From the NCBI RefSeq assembly GCF_001311175.1, contig NZ_BBAI01000003.1, positions 58,032 through 122,031 on the forward strand: a DNA stretch of 64,000 bases. The letters are read 5' to 3'. The stretch's first letter is position 1. The number at the start of each line of letters is the position of its first letter. Both the position numbers and the translations under genes were made by a program. Source of the stretch: Lacticaseibacillus pantheris DSM 15945 = JCM 12539 = NBRC 106106 (GTDB lineage Bacteria > Bacillota > Bacilli > Lactobacillales > Lactobacillaceae). The notes under the pieces are model-generated. The model did not search any database, was not told where the DNA came from, and worked only from the letters and a program-made list of their open reading frames with translations. Below are positions 8,036 through 18,188 of the stretch, one piece after another.

Positions 8036-9719
8036 ATGGATTACAAACAGCAAGTTGTTACGGCGTTATCAGCAGTCTTGGGTGCGGACCTGGACGCAGA
8101 GACGATTAGCCAACTTATTGAGCAGCCTAAGTCTGACGATCTGGGGGACTACGCCTTCCCCACCTTTGCGCTGGCTAAGGTTCGGCGGATGGCTCCGCCC
8201 AAGATTGCCGCGGACATCGTGGCCGCAATTGACCAGACGGATTTTGATCACGTAGTTGCCACCGGTGCCTACGTGAACTTTTTTTTCTCGATAAGGTGGC
8301 CTTTGCCCAAGATACGCTGACCGCCATCGCGGAGCAGGGTGAACATTTTGGGGACGCCCAGGCCGGATCTGGCAACGTGCCAATCGATATGAGTAGCCCC
8401 AACATTGCTAAGCCAATGTCGATGGGCCACTTACGTTCAACTGTCATCGGTAATTCTCTGGCGAAAATTTTGACCAAAGTGGGGTACACCCCCATCAAGA
8501 TTAACTACCTCGGTGACTGGGGGACGCAATTCGGTAAACTGATTGTGGCCTACAAAAAGTGGGGTAGCGAGGCCGACGTTAAGGCTGACCCCATTAAGCA
8601 CCTGCTGGAATACTACGTGCGGTTCCACGCTGAGGCCGAGACGCAGCCCGAATTAGACGACGAGGCGCGTGCCTGGTTTAAGAAGCTGGAGGACGGTGAC
8701 GCTGAGGCCACCAAGCTGTGGGAATGGTTCCGGGGTGAATCACTGAAGGAATTCAAGCGTATCTATGACGTGCTGGGTGTCGACTTTGACAGCTACAACG
8801 GCGAGGCGTTCATGAATGACAAGATGGACCCCGTTATCAGGGAGCTGCAGGACAAGCACTTGCTCAAAGAGAGCCAGGGGGCCGAAATTGTGGACCTCGA
8901 CGCGTACGGCATGAACCCCGCCCTGATCCGTAAGAGCGATGGGGCTACGTTGTACATGACGCGTGACTTGGCGGCGGCTATCTACCGGCATGACCACTAC
9001 GACTTTACCCAGAGCCTCTACGTCGTGGGGATGGAGCAAAAGGAACACTTTGCCCAACTGAAGGCCGTGCTGCTCGAAATGGGCCACGAATGGGCTAACG
9101 ACATCCACCACATTCCGTTTGGTTTGATTACGGCCAACGGCAAAAAGTTGTCCACGCGGAAGGGTAACGTGATCCTCCTGGACAAGGTATTACAGGAAGC
9201 CGTAGACCTGGCCAAGGCGCAGATTGCGGCCAAGCACCCGGACCTTGAAAACCAGGACGAAGTGGCGCAGGCGGTCGGTGTTGGTGCCGTGGTGTTCCAC
9301 GACCTTAAGAGTGAACGGAAGGACAGCTTTGACTTCAACCTCGAAGAAGTCGTGCGGTTTGAAGGCGAGACTGGTCCTTACGTTCAGTATACGACGCCCG
9401 GGCCCACAGTATTTTGACCAAAGCGGCGGTGCAACCCGACGCTACCGTTCACCTGACGGACGCAAACGCCTGGCCGGTATTGAAGCAGTTGGCGGCCTTC
9501 CCGGACATCGTGCTTCGGGCCGCGACTGAGTACGAACCATCCGTCATTGCCAAGTATGCTTTGCGGTTGGCGAAGAGCTTTAACCAGTACTACGCACACA
9601 CCAAGGTGTTGGTGGACGATGAAGAACTGGCCGGCCGGTTGGCATTGGTGCAGAGTGTAACGGTTGTTCTGACCGCTGCGCTAGGTTTGTTAGGTGTAAA
9701 GGCACCGGCCGCAATGTAG
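8036..9719 (+). CDS. argS: Arginyl-tRNA synthetase (frameshifted as sequenced)
   Basis: A class I synthetase charging tRNA-Arg; about 561 residues when repaired. Visible motifs: the HIGH region [17 protein letters not shown], the KMSKS-like KLSTRKGN, and the usual C-terminal ..LGVKAPAAM. Frame breaks: a T8 run at 8279-8286 (T6 gives [12 protein letters not shown]) and a missing base at about 9393 (restoring YTHARAQSILTKAA). RBS CGGAGGA is at 8024-8030. T-box controlled, and followed 22 bases later by argR, so charging and arginine-responsive regulation are linked in one transcript. Confidence 0.93.
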
Positions 9720-9741
9720 CCGGAGAACGCGGAGGCAGCCG

Positions 9742-10197
9742 ATGAAAAAAGCGGAACGACAACGCATTATGAGCCGCATCATTAGTGGTAAGGTAATCGA
9801 AACGCAAAAGCAACTGCTGGAGGAATTACAGAGTGCGGGTGTGAAGGCTACTCAGGCAACCGTCTCCCGCGATATCCGTGAACTGAACATCGTGAAGTCT
9901 AAGGGGAATGATGGCCGTATGCGTTACGTCATCTTTTCGAAGCAACCCCACAATGATACTGACAGGTTGCAGCAATCCATCCGCGAAAATGGGCTGAGCA
10001 TCGTGCGTGTTCAGTTTATGAACGTGATTCACACGGTGCCCAGTAACGGTAACCTGTTGGCGGCCCTCATTGATGACATTGAGTTCACCAAAGTAGTCGG
10101 TACGTTGGCTGGTCATGATACCATCGTGGTTATTAGCCCGGATGAGGCTGGGGCCGAGTGGTTCAATGATTTCTACCAGAGTTCATTTATGGACTAG
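9742..10197 (+). CDS. argR: Arginine repressor ArgR
   Basis: A 151-residue ArgR/AhrC family protein. The N-terminal winged helix contains ATQATVSRDIRELNIVK (about residues 37-53). The C-terminal oligomerisation and arginine-binding domain contains GTLAGHDTIVVISP, where most relatives have GDDT, so one arginine-contact residue differs. RBS GCGGAGGCAG. Part of the argS-argR unit, ended by the terminator at 10228. Confidence 0.93.
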   Translation: MKKAERQRIMSRIISGKVIETQKQLLEELQSAGVKATQATVSRDIRELNIVKSKGNDGRMRYVIFSKQPHNDTDRLQQSIRENGLSIVRVQFMNVIHTVPSNGNLLAALIDDIEFTKVVGTLAGHDTIVVISPDEAGAEWFNDFYQSSFMD

Positions 10198-10227
10198 TGG
10201 CAAGAATAGAATAGTGATACTCAAAAT

Positions 10228-10262
10228 GGAGCTGACCGCAATTAAGTGGTCAGCTCCTTTGC
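10228..10262 (+). terminator. Terminator of the argS-argR transcript
   Basis: Stem GGAGCTGACC / GGTCAGCTCC, loop about 10 bases, then TTTGCTTTG. Confidence 0.85.
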
Positions 10263-10322
10263 TTTGTTATGACTAAACCGGTAAGATAAGTGACCGTTTG
10301 GCGTGCGCACACATTTTGGGCG

Positions 10323-11156
10323 TTAGAACGGTACCGTACTCGTAACCGTTCGGAAATGGTTACTGAGTGGTTCCTGCCAGGTTAACGTGGTGGCGTGCAA
10401 CATGAGGCGTGGGGCGGCCTCTTGTCCGTACAAAGGATCGCCTAGTAGTAAGTGGCCGATATGGTCGAGGTGTACCCGAATTTGGTGGGTACGACCAGTT
10501 GCAAGGCGCAGGCTAAGGCGGTCGGCGGTCGCGCTCCGGGTTAAGACACGGTAAAAAGTGGTGGCCGGGAGCCCGTTTGCGGCCACCATGCGCCGGCGGA
10601 TATCATCGGGCCGGTGCGCGATGGGGGCATCAATGCGGCCCCAACTTTGGGTCATACCCGGACGTACCAAAGCCGTATAGGTTCGGTGCAACGTTTTGGT
10701 AGCCAGTTGTCGGTTGATGATGGCCTGGGTGAGGGGGTCGCGGGCCAGCAGAATCAGACCGCTGGTCGCCATATCCAGGCGGTGGGTGATGTAAATCGGG
10801 GTCCCGGCAAAGTGGGCCGCCACCCGGCCAATTAGGCTGTCCGTATCGCCAGCCGCACTAGGGTGGGTTTTCAGGCCCGCGGGCTTTTCGGCCACGATGA
10901 CGTGTTCATCGGCGTATGCGATGGTGACGGGCGCGTCGTAGGGCGGAACGATGGGAGCAGGCGCACTAAAGCAGATATTGATGGTTGCGCCCGCGGGCAG
11001 CGGATTGGTCAGCGGCTGGTAGACGCCGTTCACGGTAATTAATTGCTGACGACGCCACGCACCTTGGAAGTGTTTAGGAACGTTCCACGCGCGCAGTTGT
11101 GCGCGCAGACTGACGTTAGCGGGGACGTTGGTGACAGTGAAATGAAAGTCGGTCAT
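10323..11156 (-). CDS. RluA/RluD-family rRNA pseudouridine synthase
   Basis: A 277-residue protein with the catalytic motif HRLDMATSGLILLA (the Asp is the nucleophile), followed by RTYTALV and the C-terminal GRTHQIRVHLDHIGHLLLGDPLYG block typical of the RluA family. There is no clear S4 domain; the N-terminus is a short divergent region. Start ATG 11156 behind CAGGAGGTAGCC. Divergent from the PBP gene. The exact uridine target cannot be told from sequence. Confidence 0.85.
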   Translation of the reverse strand: MTDFHFTVTNVPANVSLRAQLRAWNVPKHFQGAWRRQQLITVNGVYQPLTNPLPAGATINICFSAPAPIVPPYDAPVTIAYADEHVIVAEKPAGLKTHPSAAGDTDSLIGRVAAHFAGTPIYITHRLDMATSGLILLARDPLTQAIINRQLATKTLHRTYTALVRPGMTQSWGRIDAPIAHRPDDIRRRMVAANGLPATTFYRVLTRSATADRLSLRLATGRTHQIRVHLDHIGHLLLGDPLYGQEAAPRLMLHATTLTWQEPLSNHFRTVTSTVPF

Positions 11157-11264
11157 GGCTACCTCCTGTAGGTTAGGAATTATGTAAAAAAAAGGTGTGT
11201 AAGTACGGGCGTAGCAATGGTTATGCTACAATTATTGGGATAGTCATTGAAGGGAGTTTGTCTG

Positions 11265-13359
11265 GTGGATATACGACAAATTGGGCGGGCAATCCGTCAC
11301 GCGTTGGGAGTGGCATTACGGGCTCTTTGGCGCTTCATACATCGATTCCAACTGATTCGCTGGGCGATTCTACTGGTACTGACACTGATTTTGGTCATGA
11401 GTGCCTACTTTACCTATGAAGCCAAAACGGTCGATATGGCCGATATTAAAAGCTCGTTGCAGACGAAAACCGAAATTTACGACCACAAGGATAATGGTGT
11501 GGGGTCGCTCTACTCACAAAAAGGGACGTATGTTTCGCTGGAACACATTTCTAAGAACGTCCAGAACGCCGTCATTAGTACCGAGGACCGCAGCTTCTGG
11601 ACAAACCCCGGATTTGATATTAAGGGGATTCTGCGCTCGGTAGTGAGTCTGATTATCAACCGGGGATCAATCGCCGGTGGTGGTAGTACTTTGACGCAGC
11701 AATTGGTCAAGAATACTTTGCTCAGTCAAAAGCAAACCTTTCTGCGTAAGGGTCAGGAAATCTTTATGGCCGTGCAGATGAACCGCGTGTACACTAAGAG
11801 CGAAATCCTCGCGATGTACTTGAATAACGCGTACTTTGGTAACGGGGTCTGGGGTGTTGAGGACGCGTCTGAGCTGTACTTCGGTAAGCATGCTAGTGAG
11901 TTGAGCGTTGGTGAGGGCGCGACGTTGGCGGCAATGTTGCGGAACCCGAGCTACTACAACCCCATTGACCATATGGATAATGCCATCAGCCGCCGCAACC
12001 TAGTGCTAACGCTAGAAGTTGAGGCGGGTCACCTTACTAGTGCGCAGGCGGACGCGGCCAAGCAGACCACTTTGACGCTTAACAACAATTATAACGAAGA
12101 TTCGACTGATAAGTACCCGTATTATTTTGACGCCGTGATTGAGGAGGCTGAAAGCAAAGGGTTCTCCGAAAATGACCTGCTCAATAAGGGGTATAAGATT
12201 TATACCAGTCTCGATACAAATTACCAGGATGCGTTGGACCAAACTTGGGCCAACGACAACAATTTTCAAAATGATGCTAGTGATGGGACCAAGGTTCAGG
12301 CATCATCGGTGGCCATCGATCCGCAAACGGGCGGTGTGCGCGCGATTGAAGGCGGCCGGGGGACACACGTCTTCTTAGGCTATAATTATGCGACGCAGCT
12401 ACACCGTTCACCCGGATCAACTTTGAAACCATTGATGGTTTACACTCCGGCCCTGGAAAATGGTTACCACTACGACTCGGAATTATCCGACAAGAAGCAG
12501 TCCTTTGGGAAGAACAATTACTCGCCATCGAACTGGAACGGTGTTTACCAGAACACGGTGCCAATGTACACGGCATTGGCCAACAGTCTTAACGTCCCGG
12601 CGGTATGGTTACTGAATAAGATTGGTGTCCAGAAGGGTGTGTCCAGCTTGAAACGGTTTGGGATTACCCTCGAAAAGAAGGACCAGAACCTGGCGGCGGC
12701 TTTAGGTGGTGTTTCGACCGGGGTATCGCCGCTGACCATGGCCCGGCTTATGCCGCCTTTGCAAACGACGGAAGATGCCCCAGACACACTTTATTCGCAA
12801 AATTGTTGACGCGACGGGGACGACCGTTTATCAAGCCGACACGCAAAGTAAGCAGGTGATGGCTAGCTCGGTGGCCAAGGAAATGACCAGCATGATGATG
12901 GACACGTACAATAACGGGACGGGTGCAAGCGCCAAGCCGTACGGGTACACCGTTGCTGGTAAGACGGGGTCGACCGAGACTCCTAAGGAATGGAACGTGA
13001 ACGGCGACAAGGACCAGTGGGCCGTTGGCTATACGCCTGATGTGGTGGTGGCGACCTGGACCGGCTTTGCTTACACGACTAAGACCCACTACCTACAGAC
13101 TGGTGATGGCGGTAACGTTGACAGTATCTTCAAGTCGGAGATGACTAACCTGTTGCCGGAGACCACACAAACGCAGTTTAACGTGACGTCTGCATCAGCC
13201 AAAGTGGCTGCGACCACCGCCAGCAGTGCGGGTACCTCCAGCGGTAGCAGCAGCGGCTCGGTGTGGAGCGATATTCAAGATGGTATCCAGGACGGGGTGA
13301 ATACGGTGAAAGACAAGGCCCAGGAATGGTATAATGACGTGCAAGGTTTATTTAATTAA
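11265..13359 (+). CDS. pbp1A: Class A penicillin-binding protein (PBP1A family; frameshifted)
   Basis: A bifunctional peptidoglycan synthase. A short cytoplasmic N-terminus is followed by a membrane anchor (LIRWAILLVLTLILVMSAYF). The glycosyltransferase domain has TEDRSFW and GGSTLTQQLVKN; the transpeptidase domain has SPGSTLKP (SxxK), SLN and KTGST. The tail is Ser-rich, then SDIQDGIQDGVNTVKDKAQEW. Two lost bases at about 12744 and 12772 break an otherwise continuous LTMAQAYAAFANDGKMPQTH. Start is GTG 11265 with AGGGAG at 11251-11256; an ATG further upstream has no RBS. Confidence 0.9.
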
Positions 13360-13397
13360 TTACCGCGCCATGGAGTGACGGTATAAAGGAGAATAAT

Positions 13398-13742
13398 ATG
13401 GTTAACATTTACGACAACGCTAACGAAATGGCGTCCGCACTAAAGGAAACCACCCAGTACCAGGAATTGAAGCAGGCATTTGATCTGCTGAAGCTTGATC
13501 CGGTAGGTTATGACTTGTTCAAGCAGTTCCAAAACAAGCAGATGGAACTGTCCCAGAAACAGGCTACCGGTCAGGACATCTCTGATGATGATATTCACTC
13601 CCTGCAGACACTGGGCGACAAGATTAAGGATATCGACGCCATCAAGACCTTGATGACCAAGGAACAGGCTTTGAGCCAATTGATGGACGAACTGAACAAC
13701 ACCATCAGCAAGCCCATCGTCGAACTTTACAGCCAGTCTTAA
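13398..13742 (+). CDS. YlbF/YheA family protein
   Basis: 114 residues, almost entirely helical, with the family pattern YDNANEMASALKET..YQELKQAFDLL. YlbF/YmcA/YheA proteins act as small helical cofactors; in Bacillus, YlbF-YmcA-YaaT affects RNase Y, but YheA-type members are uncharacterised. RBS AAAGGAGAATAAT. It is 39 bases after the PBP gene and ends at a strong terminator. Confidence 0.8.
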   Translation: MVNIYDNANEMASALKETTQYQELKQAFDLLKLDPVGYDLFKQFQNKQMELSQKQATGQDISDDDIHSLQTLGDKIKDIDAIKTLMTKEQALSQLMDELNNTISKPIVELYSQS

Positions 13743-13758
13743 TTTGCCTGGTTCTACG

Positions 13759-13790
13759 ACACCGCCCTCTTTACTGGGGGCGGTGTTTTT
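13759..13790 (+). terminator. Terminator after the YlbF/YheA gene
   Basis: Stem ACACCGCCC / GGGCGGTGT with loop TCTTTACTG and T5. The first A-element sequence begins immediately behind it. Confidence 0.9.
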
Positions 13791-14106
13791 GGTTGGCGGC
13801 TCTGGTTGGCGGCTCTGGTCGGCGGTTCTGGCCGGTGGCGGTGCCGCGGGGTACTACGACTTTGTGGACCGCTCCACGGTGACCGCTGCTAGGGCGAAAC
13901 CTCCAACCGCAAAGCCCGCGGTTTCCGGTGCGACTTAGAGCCTGCCTGCCAAGTGCAGGCAGCCAGTCTCTAAGCTCGTCGCGCTGTACATCGCTACGCT
14001 CTTACAGCGGCAAGCCCCTAACAGCGGTCACCGTTCCGGGTCCAGTCGTCTCCGCACCCCACGGCACCCCCACCGGCCAGAACCACACATGCGAACGAAT
14101 TTATAC
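13791..14106. repeat. Large structured intergenic repeat, A element of locus R2
   Basis: The outer stem runs from about 13824-13887 to 14023-14084, with perfect blocks GGTTCTGGCCGGTGG / CCACCGGCCAGAACC (15 bp) and ACGGTGACCGCT / AGCGGTCACCGT (12 bp). Inner hairpins: AACCGC-AAAGCCC-GCGGTT (13906-13925), CTTAGAG..CTCTAAG (13934-13976) with nested CTGCCTGC-CAAGT-GCAGGCAG, and GCTGTA..TACAGC (13981-14006). The left edge is preceded by a near-perfect tandem GGTTGGCGGCTCT repeated two to three times. The right flank has CATGCGAACGAATTTA. Confidence 0.88.
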
Positions 14107-14322
14107 ACAAATTACTGATAACAACACGAAGCATACAGAGTGGGCGAGGCTCTTTATTCGCGCTCGGAGACGTAAATACGACAACAACACTGTGCTATAT
14201 CGTCTGGGCTTGATGCGACGAAGACCCTGAGAGAGAAGTTATAACCCGGTACTATCGCTATGTTTTGATGAAGCCCGCAAGTGGACTATGAAACGGAGTA
14301 ATCGTGTATCGTCGCAATCATC
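14107..14322. other. Unique spacer between R2-A and R2-B
   Basis: About 215 bases, AT-richer than the flanking elements, with no gene, promoter or terminator I can support. Unrelated by eye to the other spacers. Confidence 0.5.
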
Positions 14323-14713
14323 ACAGTAGCGTGCGACTGCGTCGCTCGGGCTGGTGAGCGGAGGCATATGTAGCCGGAGTGGTAACCCCATGCTATTACT
14401 ATGGAACGGGAACCCGTGGGTGGAGTTTGGGGTGGAGGCGTCGTGTCCGGAGACGTGGTTGCTGCGACCCCCAGAGCGCTGTTCGAGCGTAGCGAGTTAC
14501 AGCGGCAAATCTTGGAGACAAAGTGGGTTTCTTTGTCTCCAAGATTCGCGGGAGGACGGAACGTCCGGAGCGTGCGGGTGTAGCAATAACGGCGCAGGGC
14601 ACGTAAGCCGCAACCCCAAACTCCGCCCGCGTGTTCTAACCGCACAGCCTTCTCCCTAGCAGTGGATTTCCATGGAAAGCCACAGCTCGCCGGTCCGCCC
14701 TACGTTGCCGTTC
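14323..14713. repeat. Large structured intergenic repeat, B element of locus R2
   Basis: Left edge CACAGTAGCGTGCGACTGCG and right edge CGCCGGTCCGCCCTACGTTGCCG pair across the element. Internal features: AATCTTGGAGACAAAG / CTTTGTCTCCAAGATT, a perfect 16-bp stem with a 7-base loop (14504-14542), GACGGAACGTC (14564-14574), GCGCTG..CAGCGGC, and the shared CGTCGTGTCCGGAGACG block. The right part ends CTCCCTAGCAGTGGATTTCCATGG as in other B copies. Confidence 0.83.
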
Positions 14714-14781
14714 ACCCGCTACTGGTATTTTGCGTGAGGAATCGGTATGATGATGGTAGTGAATGAAAGCGGGGAATCAAC

Positions 14782-15768
14782 ATGGCAAAACGCTTGTTTG
14801 AATACCAGAACGGCGACGAAATGAAGTTGCCAGTACTAGTGAAGTCGGCCGATGTGCGCGTGGCCAAGAACGGCAAAAAGTTTATCGCGTTCGTACTACA
14901 GGACACCTCCGGGCACCTACCAGCCAAGATGTGGGATGCCAGCGATGATGCTATCGCGCAATTTAAGGCGGGCGAGGTTGTCCAGTTGTCCGGCAAGCGC
15001 GAGCTATATCACGATAACCCACAAATTAAAATTTACGGTATTCGTCTAGCCACCCAGGAGGAGGGGAACAACCCCCAGAAATTCCTTGAACGCGCACCCG
15101 AAGCGCCGGCCACCATGCAGGACGAGATTAACGACTTCGTCTTTGAAATCGTTAATCCCAACTGGAACCGGATTGTCCGCGCCTACTGACGGAGCATAAG
15201 GACGCCTTTTTTTAGTTACCCCGCAGCGAAGTCCAACCACCATGCTAGCGGTGGCGGGTTGGCCTTCCACACGCTTAGCATTCTCCGCCTCGCTAAGAGC
15301 GTGGGCAACCAGTATCCCGGTATCAACATGCCTTTGCTCTATTCTGGTGCAATTTTGCACGATATGGGTAAGACCATCGAGCTCTCTGGGGCCATGTCCA
15401 CGGAGTACACGGTGGCAGGGAACCTCATCGGCCACATTGTGCTGATTGACGAGGAAATTATCAAAGCCGCGCAGGAACTCAAAATTGATCCGCAACAGGA
15501 AGAAATGTTGATGCTGCGCCACGTGGTGCTGGCCCACCACGGTTTGTTGGAATACGGTTCGCCAGTCCGGCCGCAGATGGTGGAGGCGGATATCCTGCAC
15601 CAGTTGGATGAGTTAGACGCGTCCATCAACATGATGACCACCGCCACCCAGCATGCGGATCCTGGTACCTTTACTCATCAATTGTTCGGTATGGACGGCC
15701 GCCGTTTTTACCGGCCAGAGTCGCTGCAACACTATTCCGGGACCGGTAATAGTAGCGATAAAGCATAA
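14782..15768 (+). CDS. yhaM: 3'-5' exoribonuclease YhaM / CMP-binding factor (frameshifted)
   Basis: An N-terminal OB fold (FEYQNGDEMKLPVLVKSADV.. GKKFIAFVLQDTSGHLPAKMWD, residues 1-100) and a C-terminal HD domain (GLAFHTLSILRLAKSV, ILHDMGK, LAHHGLLEYGSPV), the YhaM architecture for RNA and DNA 3' trimming. About 328 residues. A lost base at about 15186 and an extra T in the T7 run at 15207-15213 compensate each other, giving YLTEHKDAFFSYPAAKSNHH. RBS CGGGGAATC. Neighbour of prsA as in Bacillus. Confidence 0.9.
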
Positions 15769-15794
15769 TTACAGTCAGATAGACTTTGTTTGTA

Positions 15795-15823
15795 GGCTCG
15801 ACCCATTGTGGTCGGGCCTTTTT
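15795..15823 (+). terminator. Terminator of yhaM
   Basis: Stem GGCTCGACC / GGTCGGGCC, loop CATTGT, T5. Confidence 0.88.
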
Positions 15824-15856
15824 GGTGGAGCAAACGGAGTGGGGGCAACGACAATC

Positions 15857-15893
15857 AAAAAGGGCACCAACCCCATTACGGAGTTGGTGCCCT
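15857..15893 (-). terminator. Terminator of the first prsA gene
   Basis: On the minus strand AGGGCACCAACT / GTTGGTGCCCT is followed by T5. Convergent with the yhaM terminator. Confidence 0.88.
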
Positions 15894-15928
15894 CACGTTC
15901 GGCCAGACGGCTAAACGTGATTAGTATT

Positions 15929-16858
15929 TTAGTTACCCGTGGTGGTAGCGGCGCTGTTACTACTGCTACTACTGTCTAGGTAAGTCGACAATACGTTCTT
16001 CAGGTCGTTATCCTTGATGGTAACGTTGGCCTTCTTGAGAACCTTAGCAATCACCTTGTTCATAGTGGTGGAGTCGGATTCCCAGGTCTTGTACAGTTGA
16101 TCCTTCAGCGCGGTCTGAACCTTCTTGCTGGAGAAGTCACCCTTGCCAGGGTTGTTAATCATACGAATAATGGAGTAACCGTATTCGGTCTTAACGGGCG
16201 TCGTGGTGAAGTCGCCGTTCTTGGACAACTTGAACGCTGCGTCCTTGAACGTTGAGTCCAGGCTGGTATCCGTGTTGTCAAAGGCGGGCAACTTACCACC
16301 GTTGCTCTTAGTGCCAGTGTCAATCGAGTTCTTCTTAGCCAAAGCCGAGAAGTTAGCGGTAGTGTTCTTTTCGCCCTGGAAGTCCTTGACAATCTGCTCA
16401 GCAGCATCCTGCTTCTTGACCAGAATGTGCTGCACGGTGACCTTTGGTTCGTACTTTTTGTACTGTGCCTTCAATTGCTTAGTTGTTGGCTTCTTCAGGT
16501 CTTTGAGCGCAGCCTCGGAAAGCAGGGAAGTCTTAATTTGTTCCTTGAAGCTAGACTCAGTGTAACCGTTGCTACTGAGGGTAGCAGCAAAGCTGGAACC
16601 ATACTGCTTCTTGACGGTGTTGTACTGCTTGTCAACTTTCTTGTCGGAAACCTTCTTGCCGTATTGCTGCTCCAGGGCCTTACTAACAATCATCTGCTGT
16701 AGCACTTGCTGCCCAGCAGAACTCTTTTTCATCTTGGAGTAGTATTCACTCTGGGTGATCTTCTCACCCTTCATGCTAGCAACGGTTGAGCTACCACAGC
16801 CGGCCAGTAGCAAGGCCATGGCGGCAGTCGTTACGCCCACGATCCATTTCTTCATCAT
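15929..16858 (-). CDS. prsA: PrsA foldase lipoprotein, copy 1
   Basis: 309 residues. A lipoprotein signal peptide with lipobox LLAGC (Cys about 21) is followed by SurA-like N-terminal helices, then a parvulin-type PPIase domain ([18 protein letters not shown] to about residue 235, [14 protein letters not shown]), and a Ser/Thr-rich tail. PrsA helps secreted proteins fold on the outer face of the membrane. A near-identical second copy lies upstream on the same strand, each with its own terminator, so the copies can be transcribed independently. Confidence 0.92.
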   Translation of the reverse strand: MMKKWIVGVTTAAMALLLAGCGSSTVASMKGEKITQSEYYSKMKKSSAGQQVLQQMIVSKALEQQYGKKVSDKKVDKQYNTVKKQYGSSFAATLSSNGYTESSFKEQIKTSLLSEAALKDLKKPTTKQLKAQYKKYEPKVTVQHILVKKQDAAEQIVKDFQGEKNTTANFSALAKKNSIDTGTKSNGGKLPAFDNTDTSLDSTFKDAAFKLSKNGDFTTTPVKTEYGYSIIRMINNPGKGDFSSKKVQTALKDQLYKTWESDSTTMNKVIAKVLKKANVTIKDNDLKNVLSTYLDSSSSSNSAATTTGN

Positions 16859-16992
16859 GACACATCCTATATCTTTTTATTGTGGCGAATCATACGCCCA
16901 GTATGAGCACCCGGTGACTAATATAACATACTGCTGGGCCTGCTGACACCAATTAGCTTCAATTAGTCGCTTCTGGGTAGTGATGAGTACGA

Positions 16993-17031
16993 CAAACCGG
17001 CCCCGTCACAAAGCGTGGCGGGGCCGGTTAA
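16993..17031 (-). terminator. Terminator of the second prsA gene
   Basis: GC-rich stem AACCGGCCCCG / CGGGGCCGGTT with loop around TCACAAAGCGTGG, followed on the minus strand by a short TTTGT. Confidence 0.75.
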
Positions 17032-17064
17032 TGATTCGTTAAACTTATTGTCGGTTGACGATTT

Positions 17065-17997
17065 TTAGTTGCTTGATGAAGTAGAAGTGGTCGAAGTGGA
17101 AGACGACGAGCTACTCAAGTAGGTGGAAAGTACGTCCTTCAAGTCGCTGTCCTTAATGGTAACGTTGGCCTTCTTCAACACCTTCGCAATGACTTTGTTC
17201 ATCACGGTGGTGTTGCTTTCCCAACTCGTGTAGAGCTGGCTGGTTAAGGTCTTCTGAACCGCCTTGCTGGAGAACTTACCCTTGCCCGGGTTGTTAATCA
17301 TCCGGATTACCACGTAACCGTAACTAGTCTTGACCGGGGTGGTGGTGTAAGAGCCGTTCTTAGTCAACTTAAAGGCTGCGGTCTTGTATGAAGAGTCCAG
17401 GCTGGTGTCGGTATTATCAAAGGCGCTCAGCTTACCTTGGTTGCTCTTGGTGCTGGAGTCCGTGGAGTACTTTTTGGCTAACTTACCGAAGTTAGCGTGG
17501 TGTTGTCCTCGGAAGCAAATTCTTTGATAATCTCTTCGGCTTTGGCCTTCTTCTTCACCAGAACCATCTGCGTGGTGACCTTAGGCTCGTACTTCTTGTA
17601 CTGGGCCTTCAGTTGGGCAGTGGTTGGCTTCTTCAGGTCCTTCAGCGCTACGGCGGACAGGAGGGAGATCTTAATCTGTTCCTTATAGCTTGATGCCGTG
17701 TAGCCGTACGTGCTCAAAGTAGATGACCAGCTAGATCCGTACTGACTCTTAACGGTCTTGTACTGGTTGTTGACCTTGCTGTCCGAAACCTTGCTACCGT
17801 ACTGCTTTTCTAGGGCCTTTTCGATAATCATCTGTTGCAGAACCTGCTTACCGGATGAGGTGGTCTTCATCTTTGAGTAGTACTCGCTCTGGGTGATTTT
17901 TTTCGCCCTTCATACTGGCAACGGTTGAACTACCACAGCCGGCCAACACCAGCACCATGGCTGCGGTTGCCGCGCCGAGGATCCATTTCTTCATCAT
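17065..17997 (-). CDS. prsA: PrsA foldase lipoprotein, copy 2 (frameshifted)
   Basis: A tandem paralogue of the gene at 15929. The same signal peptide and lipobox ([17 protein letters not shown]), SurA-like region, PPIase domain ([29 protein letters not shown]) and Ser/Thr-rich tail are present. An A7 run (17897-17903) and a lost base at about 17497 break and then restore the frame; the repaired protein is full length. Start ATG 17997 with AGGATGTGTC upstream, the same leader as copy 1. The duplication is recent enough that long blocks remain identical. Confidence 0.88.
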
Positions 17998-18125
17998 GAC
18001 ACATCCTAATCTGTCTATATTTGTGCGGAACAATCCTCCGCGTCAACAAAGGGTAGTTGAACGCGAGGAGTCATCTCGCACCGTCATGAGTGGTAATATA
18101 GCACAGTATTTTGCGATAAAACGAG

Positions 18126-18166
18126 AAATGGCGTGGGTTTCACACAAGTTTCAAACCCCACGCCAA
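18126..18166 (-). terminator. Probable terminator of the hit operon
   Basis: GGCGTGGGGTTTGAAA / TTTCACACCCACGCC-like stem (18130-18164) downstream of the YhaH-like gene; the T tract is weak. Confidence 0.6.
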
Positions 18167-18188
18167 ATATTCACAATATTCACAAAAA

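Noticed and set aside
14286..14659. Open frames of 100 codons or more on both strands in R2-B
   Set aside because: Both strands are open because of the inverted-repeat structure; the protein sequences are Arg/Ser-rich noise and not shared between copies.
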